A stretch of DNA of 64,000 nt from a bacterium. Its GTDB lineage: Bacteria > Sysuimicrobiota > Sysuimicrobiia > Sysuimicrobiales > Segetimicrobiaceae. A program made the position numbers and the translations under genes. The notes beneath the pieces are model-generated. The model was given only the letters and a program-made list of their open reading frames with translations, had not been told where the DNA came from and made no database searches. Below, piece by piece: positions 41,113-50,372 of this stretch. Where the stretch lies: the NCBI GenBank assembly GCA_035307765.1, contig DATGHU010000034.1:346230-410229 (forward strand). Reading direction: 5' to 3'. The first letter of the stretch is position 1, and each line of letters begins with the position of its first letter.

Positions 41113-41330
41113 GGCGAGCCCCCCAACGAAGATTCCGCCGCCCCCCGAGCTGAGTTCACGGGGGACCCCGGATCGCAAGGACGGTCCCCGGCGCAGCGGA
41201 CGGTCGTGCCGTCCGCATCCGACGCGCGCGCGCAGTTTTCCTCCGCAGGAGCCTCCCCCCGCCCCCCGAATCATCTGTGGGGCCGGGCGCCCACGGCTCG
41301 CACCGGGGCGTCTTCGGGTTGAGAGGACTC

Positions 41331-42179
41331 ATGGCCTCCGTGCTTATTCTGGTTTCCGCGTTCTTCTTCGGGATCTCTCCGATCCTCGCCAAGATCGCCT
41401 ACGCGTATGGCGTGACCCCGCTCACACTCCTGTCAGTTCGCGCCACGTTCGGCGGCCTCTTCGTCTGGATCGGGCTCGCCGCCGCGCGGGGCGTGCCCCC
41501 CCTGCCCCGGCCGCTGCTCCTTCGCCTCATCGGCCTCGGCGTGACGATCGTCCCCTTTCAGGTCTTCGCGTATTTCTATGCGCTCTCGGTGCTGCCGGCC
41601 TCGTCCGCTTCGGTCATCGCCAACACCTCGCCCGTCCACGTCGCCTGGATGGGGCGGGTGTTCCTGGGGGAGTCCCTCCAGCCGGCAGATTGGGCGATCC
41701 TGGTCGGGATCGTGGGCGGGGCTCTCCTCGTCGCCGGACAGACCCCCCACGCCGGACACACACTCGGACTCGTGGCGGTGGTCACGGCCACACTGGCGTC
41801 GGCCTTCTATCTGGTCGCCCAGCGGCGCCTCGTCCAAGACGTTCCCCCTCTCGGCGTTCTGGCGGTGGTGCTCCCCTGTTCCGCCGTTATGTATTGGGGG
41901 ATGGGTCTGGCGACGGGGCAGATTCACCTGTCCATACCTCTCCCCGCGGTCTTCGCCGTTTCAGGGGCCACCATCCTCGGCTCCGTCGCATCATTCCTGT
42001 TGCTCATCGCGCTCCAAGTCACCCCGGCAACCCGCACGGCGATGCTCGGGATGCTTGAACCCGTGGTTGCCGTCGTGTTCAGCATCTTGCTGCTCAGCGA
42101 CAGGGTCACCTGGCTGAGGGCAATCGGCATCGTGATCGTCCTCAGCGGCATCACGGCGCTCCACACCCGCCGCGCCTAG
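41331..42179 (+). CDS. EamA/DMT-family transporter
   Basis: 282 residues from the ATG at 41331 with GAGAGGA upstream. About ten hydrophobic helices are visible, arranged as two EamA repeats; the first includes PILAKIAYAYGVTPLTLLSVRATFGGLF and the second begins near LAVVLPCSAVMYWG. PVHVAWMGRVFLGE and EPVVAVVFSILLLSD are the matched helix-end blocks. DMT transporters export small metabolites or amino acids. It is the plus-strand partner in a divergent pair with the SDR and convergent with the M20 amidohydrolase. Confidence 0.93.
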   Translation: MASVLILVSAFFFGISPILAKIAYAYGVTPLTLLSVRATFGGLFVWIGLAAARGVPPLPRPLLLRLIGLGVTIVPFQVFAYFYALSVLPASSASVIANTSPVHVAWMGRVFLGESLQPADWAILVGIVGGALLVAGQTPHAGHTLGLVAVVTATLASAFYLVAQRRLVQDVPPLGVLAVVLPCSAVMYWGMGLATGQIHLSIPLPAVFAVSGATILGSVASFLLLIALQVTPATRTAMLGMLEPVVAVVFSILLLSDRVTWLRAIGIVIVLSGITALHTRRA

Positions 42180-42319
42180 GTGAGCGACAGCGGCGGTCTC
42201 CGATCGCTGCCAGGATTCGCGTTGAGGTCGCAACGCGCGCCACGGGACCGGGCAGATTCAGGCACCGGTTGGGCCCCACGACAACCGTGTGTGACCACCG
42301 CCGTTCGTCCGCCTCATGT

Positions 42320-42343
42320 TCCGGGCAGTGGTCCACTTCCGGA
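42320..42343. terminator. Hairpin in convergent region, candidate terminator
   Basis: TCCGG (42320-42324) pairs with CCGGA (42339-42343), and inside it AGTG pairs with CACT around a GTC loop; a 2-nt versus 1-nt internal loop separates the stems. It has no T-tract. It lies between the convergent EamA and M20 genes, so it may end both transcripts. Confidence 0.4.
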
Positions 42344-42349
42344 CAATGG

Positions 42350-42376
42350 CCGTGCCCCGCAGAGCACGGCTGCGGG
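42350..42376. terminator. Mutually exclusive overlapping hairpins
   Basis: CCGTGC (42350-42355) pairs with GCACGG (42364-42369), while CCCGCAG (42356-42362) pairs with CTGCGGG (42370-42376). The two stems interlock, so only one can form unless they make a pseudoknot. In a convergent gap this looks like a terminator pair, but the arrangement resembles an attenuator or H-type pseudoknot. Structure seen; role inferred. Confidence 0.35.
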
Positions 42377-42504
42377 CTTCCGAACCACCCTGGGGATCTT
42401 CAGCCGGCCCGGCGGCGCCGCTCGGGTCCGCGGCCGGTCGCACGACCGGCGTCCGCCATCGGGCAGCGCATTACTGAACGCGCGCGGGAGCCGGTTGCAC
42501 GAAC

Positions 42505-43929
42505 TCAGTCAAACGCGGGGCGCTCCAAATCCCGCACCGGAGACACGTAGGGGTCGTCGGTGGTCGCCAGGCGAAACTCCTCACGGGCTCGGGCGATCAG
42601 CTCCGGCTGGTGGAGGAGATCGCAGGCCGATGCGGCGAGGACCTGTGCGGCAAAGAGCATTCCCTTCCGACCGATGGAGCTCCCGACGCTCACGACATTC
42701 TGCCAGGAATGACTCGGCATCCCCAACGGAGCCGTCACCGTGCGCACCTGGGCGGTCGGCACGACGTAGGACACGTCGCCCACATCGGTGGACCCGCCGA
42801 CCAGTTCGCCGTACCCAGAGTGCGGGGCGATCCCTTCGAATAAATCGGTCCCGGCGTCGCCCGGCTGGCCCACAGAGACACCCCACCGCCGGAGGTCCTG
42901 AACGGCCTTGGGAAGGGCCCCGGGGGCGAAGGTCGCCTGCAACTGGCGGGCCAGGGCCTTTTCTTCGGCGGTAAATTGGGGAGCTCCGATGGCCTCGAGG
43001 TTGCCGTGCAGAACGTCACCGAGCGCTTCATTGGCCAGCGTATCGTAGCACCCGGCGATCAGTCGAACCTCGTGGGCGGTCCCGGTCATCAGGCAGGCGC
43101 CGCGCGCGATGTCGAGGAGGCGGTGGTAGACCTCATCCACCTGGGCCCGATGCGGCGCGCGCACGTAGTACCAGACCTGGGCGCGGGCCGGGACCACATT
43201 CGGAGCCTGACCGCCGTCGGTCACCACGTAGTGGATGCGCGTCGAGCTGTGCACGTGTTCGCGCAGGAAGTTGGCGCCGACGTTCATCAGTTCAACGGCA
43301 TCCAGGGCACTCCGTCCATCCTCCGGGGTGGCGGCGGCGTGCGAGGGCACCCCGGAAAAGGTGAACCGCGCGGAATTCATCGCGGTCAGGTGTTCAACCA
43401 TCACCCGATTGATCGATCCCGGGTGCCACGTCAACGCACAGTCGACATCGTCGAAGAGACCGGCCTTGACCATAAAGACCTTCCCGACCAACGTCTCCTC
43501 GGCCGGGCAGCCGTAGAACACGACCTTCCCGCGGAGCTCGCCCCGTCGGATCGCATGCCGGACGGCCATCGCGGCCGCGGCTGCGGCCGTCCCCAGAAGG
43601 TTGTGACCGCAGCCGTGGCCGGGACCCTGCGGAATAAGCGGGCGGGGTTCGGTCGCTCCGCGGGCCTGGCTGAGCCCGGGCAGCGCATCGAACTCCCCGA
43701 GAAGGGCGACGGTGGGCCGACCATCGCCGTAGGCGGCCACAAACGCCGTGGGCATCCCGGCGACCCCGCGCTGGACCGAGAATCCGGCCGCCTCGAGCGC
43801 ATCCGCGAGCGCGGCGCTGCTCTTGGCCTCGTGGAGACCGAGCTCGGGGGTTTCCCAAATGCGGTCGCTCAACTCGGCGAACAGCGGCGATTGCTCCTGC
43901 ACGAAATCCAAGACGGACTGTAGCGGCAT
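42505..43929 (-). CDS. M20-family amidohydrolase (AbgB/p-aminobenzoyl-glutamate hydrolase-like)
   Basis: 474 residues from the ATG at 43929 with GGAGGG 6 nt upstream. The M20D metal motifs are present: LLGEFDALPGLSQA, GHGCGHNLLG with Cys and His ligands, CPAEETLVGK for the general base, and ALTWHPGSIN. The bacterial-exopeptidase lid SGVPSHAAATPEDGRSALDAVELM is canonical. These enzymes cleave N-acyl or p-aminobenzoyl amino acids, often in amidohydrolase clusters. Unlike the 15512 M20 protein its metal residues look intact. It is divergent from the penicillin acylase. Confidence 0.94.
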   Translation of the reverse strand: MPLQSVLDFVQEQSPLFAELSDRIWETPELGLHEAKSSAALADALEAAGFSVQRGVAGMPTAFVAAYGDGRPTVALLGEFDALPGLSQARGATEPRPLIPQGPGHGCGHNLLGTAAAAAAMAVRHAIRRGELRGKVVFYGCPAEETLVGKVFMVKAGLFDDVDCALTWHPGSINRVMVEHLTAMNSARFTFSGVPSHAAATPEDGRSALDAVELMNVGANFLREHVHSSTRIHYVVTDGGQAPNVVPARAQVWYYVRAPHRAQVDEVYHRLLDIARGACLMTGTAHEVRLIAGCYDTLANEALGDVLHGNLEAIGAPQFTAEEKALARQLQATFAPGALPKAVQDLRRWGVSVGQPGDAGTDLFEGIAPHSGYGELVGGSTDVGDVSYVVPTAQVRTVTAPLGMPSHSWQNVVSVGSSIGRKGMLFAAQVLAASACDLLHQPELIARAREEFRLATTDDPYVSPVRDLERPAFD

Positions 43930-44275
43930 CGTCTTCCCTCCAACGCACATGTCCCGGCTGATTGAGCACGCCATTGGCCGGCGTCTCTAGACATTATTCA
44001 CCGCCACCGAAGGCCCCTTTGCCGCCTGGGGCGCGCAGGACGGGGCGGCGAGGGCGTCGTATCTGACGGGGTGCCCGCCGTACGCAGATCGTCCTCTCAC
44101 AATCATCGGGCTGGGCCACCGGGAAAGGACGATGGCGGCGGAGCTCGCACCACGCCGTACGGACGCGAGGATGCTGCCCTGCTCCATCGTCCCGATCCCG
44201 CCGGTGAACACGGCGGCCGGCATGCGGCGACGGTCACGATCGGTGAACCCTTCGCGCTCCTCTGATGAAACGGGG
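43930..44275. other. Divergent intergenic region, M20 amidohydrolase / penicillin acylase
   Basis: About 350 nt that must contain the promoters of both genes. I found no clear -35/-10 pair, RNA gene or repeat. The minus strand has an AT-rich patch (AATAATGT around 43989-43996) that could be part of a -10 region, but a matching -35 is missing. Confidence 0.4.
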
Positions 44276-46609
44276 ATGGCGTTGACCCGACAGGATCTCA
44301 CAGCGGCGCTCCCCGACCTCAACGAATCGATCCGCCCTCTGGGCCTCCGATCGGGTGCGGAGATCTGGCGCGATCAAGACGGCATCCCGCACATCACGGC
44401 GGCCTCGGCCCATGATGCGTTCTTCGTTCAGGGGTTCGTGCACGCTCAGGATCGCCTCTGGCACATGGAGTACGATCGGCGCCGCGCCTACGGGCGTTGG
44501 GCGGAGTACGCCGGCCCGGCCGGCCTCGCGCAGGATATCTACCTCCGCCGCCTCCGGCTCGGTGTGACGGCCCGTCAAGATTACGATGCCGTGAATCCGT
44601 CCACGCGTGAGATGCTCGGAGCGTACGCCGCCGGGGTGAACGCGTTTCTCGCCGCGGCGCGGACCCTTCCCGTCGAATTTCAGCTGCTGGACGCCCGTCC
44701 CGAACCTTGGACGCCGTGGGACAGCGTGGCCGTGTTCAAGGTGCGGCACGTGGAGATGGGCCCCTGGCAGGCTAAGCTGTGGCGCGCCCGGCTCCTCCGC
44801 CACCTGGGCCCGGACCTGACGGCGAAGCTCTGTCCCGGCACCCAGCCGACCCCCACGCTGATCATCCCTCCTGGAGTCGAGTACCGCGGACCCCTCCCCG
44901 ATGGGCTCGAAATCCTCGCCGCCGGGGCACCCGCTCTGGCGGAGGCCGGTGATTGGGAAGGCGGGAGTAACAGTTGGGCCCTCTCCGGACGGAGAACGGC
45001 ATCGGGCAAACCCCTGGTCGCCGGGGATCCGCATCGGGCCCTTGATGTGCCGGGCGTCTACTATCAGAATCACCTTGCCTGCCCCGACTTCGACGCGATC
45101 GGACTGTCGTTCCCCGGGGTCCCCGGCATGCCGCACTTCGGCCATAATCGGTTCGTCGCCTGGTGCGTCACCCACGCGATGGCCGACAACCAAGACCTCT
45201 TCATCGAGCGCTTCGACCCGGCAGACCCCGGCCGGTACCTGTTCCAGGGCGCCTGGCGGCGGGCGACCGGCGTCCGTGAAACCATTCGCGTGCGCGGCGC
45301 CGCGCCCGTCGAAATCGAAGTCACCGTCACACACCACGGACCGGTCGCTCTTGGTGACCCGCGGCGCGGGCACGCGATCGCCTTCCGCTACAGCGCGACC
45401 AGCGACGCGAACCACACCTTCGAGGTATTCCAGCCGATGCTGCGAGCGGTGTCCGCCGATGATCTGGAAACGGCGATGAAGCCCTGGGTCGACCCCGTGA
45501 ACAACTTCGTGTTTGCCGATATCCACGGGGCGATCGGCTATCGAACGCGAGGCCGGGTCCCGGTGCGGGCCGCGGCCAACGCCTGGCTCCCCGTGCCCGG
45601 TTGGGACGGCGCCCACGAGTGGCAGGGCGTGATTCCCTTCCAGGACATGCCGGCGCAGCGGGACCCCGAGACCGGGTGGATCGCGACGGCCAACAGCAGG
45701 ATCGCCGGGCCTGACTACCGATACTACTTGGGGCTCGATTTCGCCCCCGACTTTCGTACGCGGCGCGTCATCGCGCGCCTCCAACCCCTCGATCGGGCGA
45801 CATCACCCGACATGGAGGCGATCCACGCCGACCGGGTGTCGATCCCGGCCCGCGAGCTGGTCAGCCTCCTCGAGTCCGTCGCCCCGACGGATTCCCTGGC
45901 GCGGCAGGCACTCGACCGGCTCCGCGCCTGGGATGGTACGGTAGACCGCGACGGCGTGGCGCCGACGATCTACGCCGCGCTGCGAGAACGGCTGATGCGC
46001 GACCTCCTGTCCCCGGTCCTCGGCCCGCTCGCCGCCGAGGCCTTCGCCGCCGTGCCGGGCGGTGCGGTCAATCACGTGGCCAGGCTCAAGGGTCTCCTCC
46101 CCGAATGGATCGGCCGCGACGACCGCACGCTGCTCCGGCCGGGAGAAACGTGGGCGAGCGCGCTGAACCATGCGCTTGAGGGGGCGGTGGCAGATCTCAG
46201 GGAAACGCTCGGCCCGAATCCCGACGCGTGGCGCTGGGGACGGCTCCACGTGGCGCAGCCCCATCACCCACTCTCCGCGACGTTCCCTGGAGACGCTGCG
46301 CTGCTCGATCCACCGGCGGTTGCGGTGGGCGGCGATGGCGAGACCGTACAGGCAGGGGGGTTCGTCCCCGCGTCCGGCTACGCGGTGACGCTCACATCCG
46401 TCGCCCGGTACGTCTTCGATCTGGGGAACTGGAGCAGGAGCGCGTGGATCGTCCCCCTCGGCGCCTCCGGGCACCCGGGCAGCCCGCACTACGCGGATCA
46501 GGCATCGGACTGGTCAGAGGCCCGCCTTCGGCCGATGCGCTACGATTGGAACCGCATCCGCGCGGAAGCGGAGCGCCATCAACGCCTCGATCCCGGGGAG
46601 AAGATCTGA
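44276..46609 (+). CDS. Penicillin acylase family protein
   Basis: 777 residues from the ATG at 44276. The Ntn-hydrolase serine that starts the beta chain is in the GDWEGGSNSWALSGRRT block at about residue 226, preceded by a normal alpha domain (AHDAFFVQGFVHAQDRLWHME). The later DPHRALDVPGVYYQNHL, GVPGMPHFGHN and HHGPVA segments are typical. The precursor is processed into alpha and beta chains by removal of a spacer. It hydrolyses amide bonds of penicillins, acyl-homoserine lactones or other N-acylated compounds; the real substrate is unknown. I see no N-terminal signal peptide, unlike many secreted members, so it may be intracellular. Confidence 0.93.
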   Translation: MALTRQDLTAALPDLNESIRPLGLRSGAEIWRDQDGIPHITAASAHDAFFVQGFVHAQDRLWHMEYDRRRAYGRWAEYAGPAGLAQDIYLRRLRLGVTARQDYDAVNPSTREMLGAYAAGVNAFLAAARTLPVEFQLLDARPEPWTPWDSVAVFKVRHVEMGPWQAKLWRARLLRHLGPDLTAKLCPGTQPTPTLIIPPGVEYRGPLPDGLEILAAGAPALAEAGDWEGGSNSWALSGRRTASGKPLVAGDPHRALDVPGVYYQNHLACPDFDAIGLSFPGVPGMPHFGHNRFVAWCVTHAMADNQDLFIERFDPADPGRYLFQGAWRRATGVRETIRVRGAAPVEIEVTVTHHGPVALGDPRRGHAIAFRYSATSDANHTFEVFQPMLRAVSADDLETAMKPWVDPVNNFVFADIHGAIGYRTRGRVPVRAAANAWLPVPGWDGAHEWQGVIPFQDMPAQRDPETGWIATANSRIAGPDYRYYLGLDFAPDFRTRRVIARLQPLDRATSPDMEAIHADRVSIPARELVSLLESVAPTDSLARQALDRLRAWDGTVDRDGVAPTIYAALRERLMRDLLSPVLGPLAAEAFAAVPGGAVNHVARLKGLLPEWIGRDDRTLLRPGETWASALNHALEGAVADLRETLGPNPDAWRWGRLHVAQPHHPLSATFPGDAALLDPPAVAVGGDGETVQAGGFVPASGYAVTLTSVARYVFDLGNWSRSAWIVPLGASGHPGSPHYADQASDWSEARLRPMRYDWNRIRAEAERHQRLDPGEKI

Positions 46610-46657
46610 CGTTGGGCGAACCCTGCGATCATCACTCACGACCGAGGAGGACGTCAC

Positions 46658-47161
46658 ATGGACAGCGACACCGCAAGGGCGTCTGCAGACTCCAGCCGTC
46701 ACCTGCTTCGCCACTGCGTCGCCACGCTGGCCTATCGGGCGGGTAAAGCCGTGCGCGGCGCGCCCGATGGCTTTGGAGACCTGCGTGTGTCCGCGGCAAC
46801 CAGAAGTTCGGGTGAAATCCTCGCCCACATGGGGGACCTCCTCGACTGGGCACTCTCCATCGCGCAGGGGAAGCAGCAATGGCACACTTCGGCACCGCTG
46901 CCGTGGACGGCCGAAATCCAGCGCTTCTTCGCCGCGCTGGAGGCATTCGATGGGCATCTGGCCTCAGGCGGTCCCCTTCACGTGTCGCCGGGCAAACTGT
47001 TCCAGGGGCCAATCGCGGATGCGTTGACGCACGTCGGGCAGCTTGCCACACGCCGCGGCCTGGCCGGCGCTCCGGTCCGGGGCGAAAACTACTTCCTTGC
47101 CGATATCGCCATCGGTCGCGTGGGTCCCGAGCAGTCCCACCCCCGGCGAGAGTTTGATTGA
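46658..47161 (+). CDS. DinB-like small helical protein
   Basis: 167 residues, with GAGGAGGACGTCAC before the ATG. Its helical pattern has SSGEILAHMGDLLDWALSIAQG, then a late block ADALTHVGQLATRRGLAG and PVRGENYF that fit the DinB/maleylpyruvate-isomerase-like fold, with the metal histidines expected near HMGDLLDW and THVGQL. DinB-fold proteins are often thiol transferases or metal-dependent hydrolases. It lies 48 nt downstream of the penicillin acylase on the same strand. Confidence 0.78.
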   Translation: MDSDTARASADSSRHLLRHCVATLAYRAGKAVRGAPDGFGDLRVSAATRSSGEILAHMGDLLDWALSIAQGKQQWHTSAPLPWTAEIQRFFAALEAFDGHLASGGPLHVSPGKLFQGPIADALTHVGQLATRRGLAGAPVRGENYFLADIAIGRVGPEQSHPRREFD

Positions 47162-47319
47162 TGCCGACCGCAACCGGTCGGGCGGACGCGCGTCATTCGA
47201 TTCGGCCGGGATGCGCAGGCCTTGGGGGGTGCGGCAGGAAATCGTTCCCCAACACCGGCCGGATCCCGGCGGGGTCGCCCTCTCGCTGAGGCGGCGGATC
47301 GAACAGAAGGAGGAGAGCA

Positions 47320-48366
47320 GTGGCGCGGTTTACGGTCATCATTGCGGTGGGGGCGGGCCGTCGGGGGCCGGATGGAACCAACACACCGGAAACGGAAGCC
47401 CTGGGCCCGATCGGGGCGGAGTGCATTGAGGTCGCCGCCGCCACGGAGGACGAGTTCATCAGCGCGGCGCGGAAGGCCGACGCCCTGATTTCCAAAGGGC
47501 GACCCATCACCAAGCAGATCATCAACGGCCTGGAGAAGTGCAAGGTCATTGCCTTGGGCAGTGTCGGCGCCGACACCGTCGACCTGGCCGCGGCCACGGC
47601 CCGCGGGATCCCCGTCACCAATGTCCCGGACACGTTCATCGAAGAAGTGGCCGACCACGCGATGATGCTGATCCTGGCCACCTTTCGCCGGGTCATCACG
47701 ATGGACCGGTACGTGCGGGACGGGCGCTGGCGGGACGGCCGACCGCTGCTTTCACAGTACCCTCGGCTACTGGGCCAGGCTCTTGGCTTCATCGGCTTTG
47801 GGCACGTGGCCAGGGCGGTCGCGGCCCGCGCGAAGCCCTTCGGCGTGAGGTTGCTGGCGTACGACCCATATATCGAGGAGTTGGTCATCACCCAGTGCGG
47901 CGCGGAACCGACGGGTTTGACGGAACTGCTGCAGCGGTCTGACCTCATCTCCATGCACGCCCCGGCGACGGCAGATGCACACCATCTCTTGACCGAGACG
48001 CACTTCCGGCTGATGAAACGGGATGCGCTGTTCATTAACACCGGTCGCGGTCCAACCGTGGACGAAGCGGCGCTGATCAAAGCCCTGCAAGAGCATTGGA
48101 TCGCCGGCGCAGGGTTGGACGTGCTCGAACAGGAACCTCCCGACCCGACCAATCCCCTGCTGCGCATGGACAACGTCATCCTTACCCCGCACGTGGCCTC
48201 GGCCTCCGCCCGGATGGATCCCTCGCGGTGGCGGCGGGTGGGCCAGGAAGTGGCCCTGGTGCTGAGCGGCCGGCGGCCGATGAGCTGCGTCAACCCCTCG
48301 ACCCTGGACCGAACGGGGCTGGTGCGGTGGCAGCCCTATTCCATGGAACGTGGGCCGGGGGCGTGA
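47320..48366 (+). CDS. D-2-hydroxyacid dehydrogenase (phosphoglycerate-dehydrogenase-like)
   Basis: 348 residues from GTG at 47320, preceded by AAGGAGGAGAGCA. NAD motif LGFIGFGHVARAVAARA uses GxGxxA instead of the standard GxGxxG. Catalytic Arg in NTGRGPTVDE, Glu in LEQEPPDP and His in TPHVASAS are present. Family members act on D-2-hydroxy acids, or 3-phosphoglycerate-type substrates, with NAD. It is the third dehydrogenase of this family in the window and precedes the CocE/NonD hydrolase on the same strand. Confidence 0.93.
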   Translation: MARFTVIIAVGAGRRGPDGTNTPETEALGPIGAECIEVAAATEDEFISAARKADALISKGRPITKQIINGLEKCKVIALGSVGADTVDLAAATARGIPVTNVPDTFIEEVADHAMMLILATFRRVITMDRYVRDGRWRDGRPLLSQYPRLLGQALGFIGFGHVARAVAARAKPFGVRLLAYDPYIEELVITQCGAEPTGLTELLQRSDLISMHAPATADAHHLLTETHFRLMKRDALFINTGRGPTVDEAALIKALQEHWIAGAGLDVLEQEPPDPTNPLLRMDNVILTPHVASASARMDPSRWRRVGQEVALVLSGRRPMSCVNPSTLDRTGLVRWQPYSMERGPGA

Positions 48367-48490
48367 GCGCCACCATCAATCCCAACCAGGCGACGTCCGA
48401 CAACGGAGAAGGGAGCGGAGAAGAGAGGGAGCGCGGGGACCCCGGCCAGGGGCGGTGCGTATCCGAAGGGGGGACGAGGGGCTGAACGCG

Positions 48491-50285
48491 TTGACGCACG
48501 ACGTGACCTGCGAGCGGAACGTCATGGTGCCACTCGCCGACGGCACGCTGCTCGCCACGGACGTCTACCTGCCGCGAGGAGCGCCCGGGCCGTGGCCGGC
48601 GATTCTGGAACGCACCCCCTACGATAAACTCGCGGCCAGCCTCGTCCTCTCGGCCAAGTATTTTGCCGACCACGGATACGCGGTCGTCCTCCAAGACGTG
48701 CGCGGGCGATACGCGTCGCAGGGCGAGTGGTACCCGTTCGGCAACGAAGGCCCCGATGGCGTTGAGGCCCTGGCGTGGGTGCGGCGCCAACCATGGTGCG
48801 ACGGACGGGTGGCAACGATGGGCCTCTCCTATTCTTCCTGCACCCAAACCGCCATCGCCGCGATGAATCCACCCGGTCTGGCCGCACAGTTCGTCAGCCA
48901 CGGTTTTCATAACTATCACACCGCGTCGATGCGCCAGGGCGGGGCGCTCGAGTTGCGGTTCTTCCTCTACGCGTTCATGATGGCCTCGACCTCGATAGAG
49001 GCGATCGCCGATCCGGTGAAGCGGGTGGCCTTGGAGCGCGCCTGGGCCGACGTCCGGTCCTGGCTGGCGCAGGTGCCGCCCCGGGCCGGCCTCACCCCTC
49101 TCCGCCACGTGCCGTCCTACGAGAGGTGGCTCCTCGATATCTGGCAGCACGGCGAGTACGACGACTACTGGCGCAGCCGCCCCGCGTATTCTATTGAAGG
49201 CCTCTACGATCAGCACGCCGACGTTCCCATCTACCTGTGCGGCAGTTGGTACGACTCCTACGCGCGCTCCACCGTCACGAACTACGTAGAGTTGAGCGCG
49301 CGCAAAACCGGGCCGGTGCGGCTGATCATGGGACCGTGGATCCACGGGGGAGCCAACATCGACCTGTCATACGCCGGAGACGCCGAGTTCGGTCCCGACG
49401 CCCCCCTCGGCTACAATCATTTTCGGCTGCGCTGGTTCGACGCGGTGCTGAAGGGCGCGCCGAACCACATGCTCGAAAAGCCGCCCGTGCAGATCTTCGT
49501 GATGGGCGGGGGGTCGGGCCGCAAGGTCGCCGGAACCGGGAGGCTCGACGTGGGAGGGCGGTGGCGCGACGAACGGGAATGGCCGCTTCGCCGCACCGAC
49601 TACCGGCCCTACTACCTCCGACCCGGGGGGGGGCCTTACGCCGGAGAAACCGCCGGCCGACGCCGCCCCCTCCCGCTACATCTTCGATCCAAAGGATCCC
49701 GTCCCCACGATCGGCGGGAACATCTCCGTCGGCTACGACCTCATGCCGGGTGGGGGGTTCGACCAGCGCGGGGGCCCCCGCGTCCACGGGGCGAAAAACA
49801 CCCTCCCCCTCTCCGCCCGTCGCGACGTGCTCGTCTTTTCCACGCCCCCCCTGGGGAGGGATATGGAGGTCACCGGTTCCGTGGTCGTGGAGCTTTGGGC
49901 AGCCTCGACGGCCCCCGACACCGATTTCACCGCCAAGCTGATCGACGTCTACCCGCCAAACGGCGACTACCCTGACGGATACGAATTGAACATCGGCGAC
50001 TCGATCCTGCGGGCGCGCTACCGCACTTCGCGCGAGAAACCGGATTTCATGGTACCCGGAACGGCCTATGTGTTCACGATCACGCTGTACCCTACGAGCC
50101 TCGTCTTCCAAAAGGGACACCAGCTCCGGCTGCACATCTCCTCGTCGAACTTCCCCCGCTTCGACGTCAACCCGAACACGGGAGGCCCTCTGGGGCTCGA
50201 GCAGATCACTCAGATCGCGGTTCAGACAATCTTCCATGATGCGGCGCGGCCCTCACACGTGCTGCTGCCCGTGATTCCCCTCTGA
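48491..50285 (+). CDS. CocE/NonD family hydrolase, interrupted by a one-base frameshift
   Basis: The first frame has the N-terminal alpha/beta-hydrolase part: VPLADGTLLATDVYLPRG, VVLQDVRGRYASQGEW and the nucleophile block MGLSYSSCTQTAIAAM. It runs to YYLRPGGG near 49630, where a run of nine G (49625-49633) shifts the frame; with eight G the text continues as LTPEKPPADAAPSRYIFDP into the frame ending at 50285, with the beta-sandwich domain DVLVFSTPPLGRDMEVTGSV and LRLHISSSNFPRFDVN. The two parts make one roughly 600-residue serine esterase or acyl hydrolase. The extra G could be a sequencing error. The start is uncertain: TTG 48491 has GAGGGG nearby, GTG 48503 is next. Confidence 0.85.
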
Positions 50286-50372
50286 TGGCCCGGGACGGAC
50301 GGTGGGCGGCGCTCCCCTTTGGACCGGACGTCGCCCCGCGCCAGCAGCCGACCGGGCGCGCGCCGGAGCGCC

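Larger units (their letters stand above)
42180..42504. other. Convergent intergenic region with nested hairpins
   Basis: The 325-nt gap between convergent EamA and M20 genes holds no recognisable gene. It contains a TCCGG...CCGGA hairpin (42320-42343) and, 6 nt further on, two mutually exclusive stems described separately, probably transcription-end structures. Confidence 0.5.
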
